Virus record (IMG/VR): IMGVR_UViG_3300025284_000071
Span: 1-44,429 of that record
DNA from: a virus
Direction: 5' to 3' (one strand)
Length of the DNA: 44,429 nt
Shown here: in pieces, positions 41,168 to 44,429 of the stretch
Layout: each line of letters opens with the position of its first letter
How positions within the stretch are numbered: position 1 is the stretch's first letter
Notes under the pieces: generated by a model
The model's input: the letters and a program-made list of their open reading frames with translations, nothing else
What the model was told of the DNA's origin: nothing
The model's database searches: none
Translations under genes and position numbers: made by a program

Positions 41168-42079
41168 ATGAAAGAAATGCCCGGATTGAAGCAATGGTGG
41201 ATTGAGATTCGACAGATAGCTCCCTGGTTTCTTGGCATTTTGGCCGCCGTTCTCTTTGTGTGGGTCGTCTACGCTAAGGCCGTCGTGCCATGGCTTTCGA
41301 AGTCAATGATCACCACAGAAACTGGCACCGCATACGGGCAGTTTGGAGATATGTTCGGCGGGCTAAACACCCTCTTTGCAGGGCTCGCCTTTGCATTTGT
41401 TGCGGTTGCTGCATATTTCCAGCGGCAGACCATGCACTCACAGAGAGATGAACTGGAAGCCACCAAAGCCCAGGGAGCATTGCAGGCGTTCGAGCCATTG
41501 TTTTTTCAGTTGCTCAAACTCTTCCGGGAATTGCAAATGCAAGCGCATGTGGGGGTGCCTGCTATTGCGGGCAGCCGTGGCTGGGATTTGCCTCTTCAGC
41601 ACCCCGACTCGGTGGAACTCATCAGGGAAATAGCGATGAAGGCCAAGTTTCAATACTCAACTGGTCTCCGAACAGAGGAGGCAAAGAGGAGAGCGGAGGA
41701 ACAAATCCGAACAGAATACCTAGCCGTTCATAGACACAGCGAAGGGCATTTGGGGCCAATGTTTCGCACCTTTTACCATGCTGTCCGATTGATTGCAGAT
41801 TCTGGCCTTCCCCCAGAGACACAGGTACGGTATGCGAACATCGCCAGGGGCCTTTTAGGAGGCGACTTTTTAATGTTGCTGATGCTGAATTGCTTAAGCG
41901 AGCCCGGCGTGGGGTTTAAACCCTTCGTAGAGCATTTCGGACTACTCAAACACATTCGTCGAGATCCTCGCGAACTCGATGAGTTCATCGCATCATTTTT
42001 TGAGCCGAGCGCGACGCTCGGGTATCGCGAACGACTGACACACTGGGGGGCGGCGGGAGCGCCGCAGCTACCTAAATGA
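41168..42079 (+). CDS. Second putAbiC-family membrane protein
   Basis: 303 residues from the ATG at 41168 (an ATG at 41177 is also possible). Membrane spans at about 19-37 and 66-84 flank the family motif AYGQFGDMFGGLNTLFAGLA. A charged helix follows (QRQTMHSQRDELEATKAQG), then a soluble domain with FEPLFFQLLKLFRELQ. It has the same architecture as the protein at 10540-11580 but is clearly diverged, so it is not a recent duplicate. It is the last gene before the right att repeat, a typical site for late-gained cargo, and its DNA is visibly AT-richer than the phage core. Confidence 0.82.
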   Translation: MKEMPGLKQWWIEIRQIAPWFLGILAAVLFVWVVYAKAVVPWLSKSMITTETGTAYGQFGDMFGGLNTLFAGLAFAFVAVAAYFQRQTMHSQRDELEATKAQGALQAFEPLFFQLLKLFRELQMQAHVGVPAIAGSRGWDLPLQHPDSVELIREIAMKAKFQYSTGLRTEEAKRRAEEQIRTEYLAVHRHSEGHLGPMFRTFYHAVRLIADSGLPPETQVRYANIARGLLGGDFLMLLMLNCLSEPGVGFKPFVEHFGLLKHIRRDPRELDEFIASFFEPSATLGYRERLTHWGAAGAPQLPK

Positions 42080-42105
42080 TCACGGCCATCGTTTTGGCCG
42101 GTGGG

Positions 42106-42116
42106 ATGGCCGGTAG
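42106..42116 (+). repeat. ATGGCCGGTAG copy near the right att
   Basis: Identical to 631-641 beside the first int. It lies about 50 bp inside the right att repeat. Possible integrase arm site. Confidence 0.4.
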
Positions 42117-42164
42117 AGGTGATTTAGGTCTCAAAACCCGCATCGGTCTTGCCTAGTTCGGGGA

Positions 42165-42180
42165 CACACTCTCCGCCAGG
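42165..42180 (+). repeat. Right att-like repeat (tRNA-Ser 3'-end-like)
   Basis: CACACTCTCCGCCAGG, identical to 493-508. It is followed, as on the left, by a terminator hairpin and an integrase gene. The T-loop-like GTTCGGGGA before it is more degenerate than the left copy. This is both the right end of the prophage and the left end of the next element. Confidence 0.7.
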
Positions 42181-42201
42181 AACATCTTTTTCGACACACC
42201 G

Positions 42202-42225
42202 AAACGCGCCTAAGGGCGCGTTTTT
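42202..42225 (+). terminator. Terminator beside the right att
   Basis: AAACGCGCC / GGCGCGTTT with loop TAAG and a T-run, the same as 530-553 except for one loop base. Confidence 0.8.
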
Positions 42226-42288
42226 CATTGGAGGAGTGCCTATACTGGCCCGCCTTAAGTAGCCGTAACGCACCGTGAAAGTGCTTGA

Positions 42289-42312
42289 GGGATGGCCTAT
42301 GGGATGGCCTAT
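42289..42312 (+). repeat. Perfect 12-bp tandem repeat before the second int
   Basis: GGGATGGCCTAT occurs twice without spacer, just upstream of the int start at 42319. It belongs to the same ATGGCC motif group as 619-641 and 42106-42116. Confidence 0.55.
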
Positions 42313-42975
42313 AGAACAATGCCCAAGCGCTCACGTGAACTATCTGCAATCGAGGTCGGACGCCTTCGCGCCGAAGGGGCGCATGCCGTTGGCGGGGTGC
42401 AGGGGCTCTACCTTCAGGTAATAGCCGGATCGAGGTCTTGGGTGCTGCGCTACGTGTTCGGTGCGCGGCGCCGCCGCATGGGGCTGGGAAGCTTCCCCTC
42501 TGTACCCCTCGCCCAAGCCCGGGAGAAGGCCCGTGAGGCCCGCAAGCTGATCGACGAAGGGGTAGACCCCGTCGAGGCCCGAAAGGCCGTTAAAAAGGCT
42601 GCGGCTGCATCGCAGGCGCGCGCGCTGACGTTCAAGACCGCCTGCGAGCGCTTCATCGCTGCGAAGGAATCCGAATGGCGCAATGCCAAGCACCGGGACC
42701 AGTGGGAAAACACGCTCGAAACCTACGCCGAGCCCGTCATCGGACATCTGGGCGTGTCCGAGATCGGCCAGGATGAGGTGCTCCGCGTGCTCGATCCGAT
42801 CTGGCGAACGAAGACAGAGACCGCGAGCCGGCTGCGCGGGCGCATCGAGCAGGTGCTGGACTGGGCGAAGACGCGCGGACACCGCACGGGCGAGAACCCG
42901 GCGAGCTGGCGCGGCCATTTAGAGTAGCTAACAAAACATGTCATCGCCGGAAGCCGTACGGGCGTTTGACGCTGC

Positions 42976-43410
42976 ATGGCTCGAAACAAGAACAAGAAAA
43001 TCAGCACTGCGCTGTGGCAGAAGATCGAGCCGCTGCTGCCGCAGGTCGTGCCCTCGCTCAAGGGCGGGCGCCCACGAGTGAGCGACGAGATGGCACTCAA
43101 CGGTATCGTCTTTGTGCTGCGCACCGGCATCCCGTGGGAAGAACTGCCCCAGGAACTGGGCTTCGGCAGCGGCATGACCTGCTGGCGGCGTCTGCGTGAC
43201 TGGCAAGCAGCAGGCGTGTGGCATCGCCTGCATCTGTTGTTGCTGGCCGAGTTGCGAGGAGCCGGCAAGCTGGACTTCAGCCGTGCCAGCATCGATGCGG
43301 CCAGCGTGGCCAGCCCCCGGGGGGCCAGTACACCGGCCCCAACCCGACGGACAGGGGCAAGCTCGGTAGCAAGCGCCACATCATCACGGAGCGCCAAGGC
43401 ATCCCGCTGA
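42976..43410 (+). CDS. IS427-group transposase, first frame (OrfA)
   Basis: 144 residues as read without shifting. The DNA-binding N-terminal domain (WQKIEPLLPQVVPSLKGGRP, LNGIVFVLRTGIPWEELP, CWRRLRDWQAAGVW) continues to the first catalytic Asp in ASIDAASV. The frame then drifts into non-homologous sequence after the C5G6 run at 43314-43324. The active enzyme needs a -1 shift there to join OrfB. Confidence 0.88.
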   Translation: MARNKNKKISTALWQKIEPLLPQVVPSLKGGRPRVSDEMALNGIVFVLRTGIPWEELPQELGFGSGMTCWRRLRDWQAAGVWHRLHLLLLAELRGAGKLDFSRASIDAASVASPRGASTPAPTRRTGASSVASATSSRSAKASR

Positions 43411-43787
43411 TCTTCTGCGTCACGGGCGCCAATCGGCACGACTCGGTAGTGTTCGAGCAACTGGTCGATGCTTTGTCGACGGTGCGCGGCTATCGCGGTC
43501 GGCCCAGACGCTGGCCGCACAAGTTGCATGCCGACAAGGGCTATGACTTTGCGCGTTGCCGCGCCCATCTGCGCAAGCTGGGTATCACGGCGCGCATTGG
43601 CCGGCGTGGCATCGAGCGCAATGACCGGCTCGGGCGTCATCGCTGGGTGGTCGAGCGCACGCACGCCTGGTTGGCTGCCTTCGGCAAGCTGCGTACTCGC
43701 TTTGAGCGCCGCATCGACATTCATGTCGGGCTGCTTTCTCTGGCTTGCTGCGTCATCTGCATTCGCAAACTCACCCCGTTTTGTTAG
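43218..43787 (+). CDS. IS427-group transposase, second frame (OrfB)
   Basis: The homologous part starts at about 43323 (GQYTGPNPTDRGKLGSKRH) and runs to 43787. It contains the second catalytic Asp in HADKGYD and the Glu in RWVVERTHAWL, completing the DDE triad. The -1 fusion with OrfA gives about 270 residues, the normal size. Upstream codons of this frame are not meaningful and it has no start of its own. Confidence 0.88.
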   Translation: MASPASVVAGRVARSRQAGLQPCQHRCGQRGQPPGGQYTGPNPTDRGKLGSKRHIITERQGIPLIFCVTGANRHDSVVFEQLVDALSTVRGYRGRPRRWPHKLHADKGYDFARCRAHLRKLGITARIGRRGIERNDRLGRHRWVVERTHAWLAAFGKLRTRFERRIDIHVGLLSLACCVICIRKLTPFC

Positions 43788-44429
43788 CCTCTCTTAGACA
43801 AGCTACTGCCGAAGCCCGAGAAGATCGCCAAGGTCAAGCATCACCCTGCGGTGCCAGTGGCGGACGCCGCGACCGCGATCGAGGCGATCAGTCGCGTCGA
43901 TGGGGTCAGCGTGCAGGCCCTGTTGTTTCAGGTGCTGACCGCCGGGAGGTCGGGCGAGATCCGTGGCGCCCGGTGGGCGGAATTCGACTTGGAAGCGGCG
44001 CTATGGGACGTGCCCGAGGAACGCATGAAAGGGAAGCGGCCGCACCGCGTACCCCTTTCAGCCCAGGCGATCGCGCTGCTGCAGTCGTTGCCGCGATACG
44101 AGGATTGCGACCTGGTGTTTCCGGGTCGGCAACTGCAGCAGCTGTCGGACATGTCTCTGACCGCGTGCATGCGCCGCCTCGATTTCCGTGACTCGGCTGG
44201 GCGGGTGTGTGTGCCCTACGGCTGGCGTTCCACCTTTCGGGACTGGGCTGCGGAGCACACCCACTACCCCCCGGAAATGGCTGAGATGGCGCTGGCTCAC
44301 GCGATCGAGAGCAAGGTAGAGGCGGCGTACCGTCGTGGTGACATGCTCGCCAAACGGGCTGCGATGATGCAAGACTGGGCCGACTACTGCATTCCTCCGC
44401 CGTTGTCGTCGGCCCAGAAGAAAGACTAG

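Larger units (their letters stand above)
493..42180. mobile_element. P2-like prophage with two cargo blocks
   Basis: Bounded by 16-bp identical direct repeats at 493-508 and 42165-42180. It contains an integrase at one end, a repressor with divergent early operon, a gpA-type replication initiator, an Ogr activator, and the full P2 set of capsid, tail and lysis genes in P2 order. All structural genes look intact. Compared with P2 it carries extra cargo between repressor and D and between Q and the att site. The exact ends depend on which bases form the recombined core, which sequence alone does not fix. Confidence 0.9.
42922..43793 (+). mobile_element. IS5-family (IS427-group) insertion sequence
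   Basis: An 872-bp element. Ends GAGTAGCTAACAAAAC (left) and GAGAGGCTAACAAAAC (right, complement) match at 14 of 16 positions. It is flanked by a TTA target duplication (42919-42921 and 43794-43796), as expected for this group. It carries two overlapping transposase frames and has split the integrase gene exactly between a Leu and an Asp codon. Confidence 0.93.
42319..44429 (+). pseudogene. Second integrase, split by an insertion sequence
   Basis: A DUF4102-type tyrosine recombinase very similar to the first int. The N-terminal part runs 42319-42921 and resumes in frame at 43797-44429; joined it would be 411 residues, about the size of the intact one. In place it stops after HLE within the IS. 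The C-terminal part has Arg in TAGRSGEIR, His in ALAH and Tyr in AAYRR. The box II HxxR has become YGWR (HGLR in the first int), so a catalytic His is also missing. It is preceded by the same att-terminator arrangement, so it belongs to a second element in tandem whose body lies beyond the window. Confidence 0.92.

Noticed and set aside
42083-42100. CGGCCA / TGGCCG hairpin after the second putAbiC gene as a terminator
   Set aside because: The stem is 6 bp and there is no T-run; it could equally be part of the GGCC-rich repeat group near att.
1-44429. CRISPR arrays, rRNA genes or riboswitches
   Set aside because: No regularly spaced repeats of suitable length, and no rRNA-like or riboswitch-like segment was noticed on either strand.

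Overview
The window holds one essentially complete P2-like (Peduovirus-type) temperate prophage of about 41.7 kb, between two partial direct repeats at 493-508 and 42165-42180. The high GC content, the DUF4148 gene at the left edge and the P2/RSA1-like gene content suggest a betaproteobacterial host of the order Burkholderiales. The host is an inference from gene families, not from a marker gene.

Left to right. At 1-348 is a secreted DUF4148 protein outside the prophage. An att-like repeat resembling the 3' end of a tRNA-Ser gene follows, then a terminator and the integrase (648-1886). A long leftward early operon runs from 9912 down to 1883. It carries two ribbon-helix-helix-like regulators, an Ogr/Delta zinc-finger activator, the gpA-type rolling-circle initiator, a DUF4406 protein, two DNA methyltransferases (one C5, one N4/N6) and an AlpA regulator next to int. 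Opposite it lies the repressor (10066-10452), with three operator-like repeats in the divergent promoter.

Cargo block 1 (10540-14949) sits between the repressor and the tail genes. It holds a putAbiC-type membrane protein, an unknown three-TM protein, a small frameshifted gene, and a two-gene HEPN nuclease plus DUF262 operon. The late genes follow in P2 order, read leftward: D, U, T, E/E' (with a T TTT TTG -1 frameshift site), FII, FI, tail fibre and partner, I, J, W, V, S, R, Rz1/Rz, GH19 endolysin, holin, X, L, M, N, O. Terminase P and portal Q are read rightward from a divergent promoter region.

Cargo block 2 (36168-42079) lies between Q (with the presumed cos region) and the right att. 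It contains an Eco29kI-type restriction-modification system with Vsr, a run of small unknown genes with one tandem paralogous pair, an SRAP/HMCES-type protein behind a near-perfect LexA box, and a second putAbiC protein. Beyond the right att repeat is a second, closely related int gene (42319-44429) split by an 872-bp IS5-family (IS427-group) element with 16-bp inverted ends and a TTA target duplication. The site is therefore a tandem integration array.

Functionally, integrase, AlpA and the repressor control integration and lysogeny. The early operon drives replication and probably protects the phage DNA by methylation. Ogr activates the late genes. The two cargo blocks look like lysogenic-conversion anti-phage defence: two putAbiC proteins, HEPN-DUF262 and R-M-Vsr. 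The least described parts are the HEPN-DUF262 pair with its neighbours and the SOS-controlled small-gene cassette.
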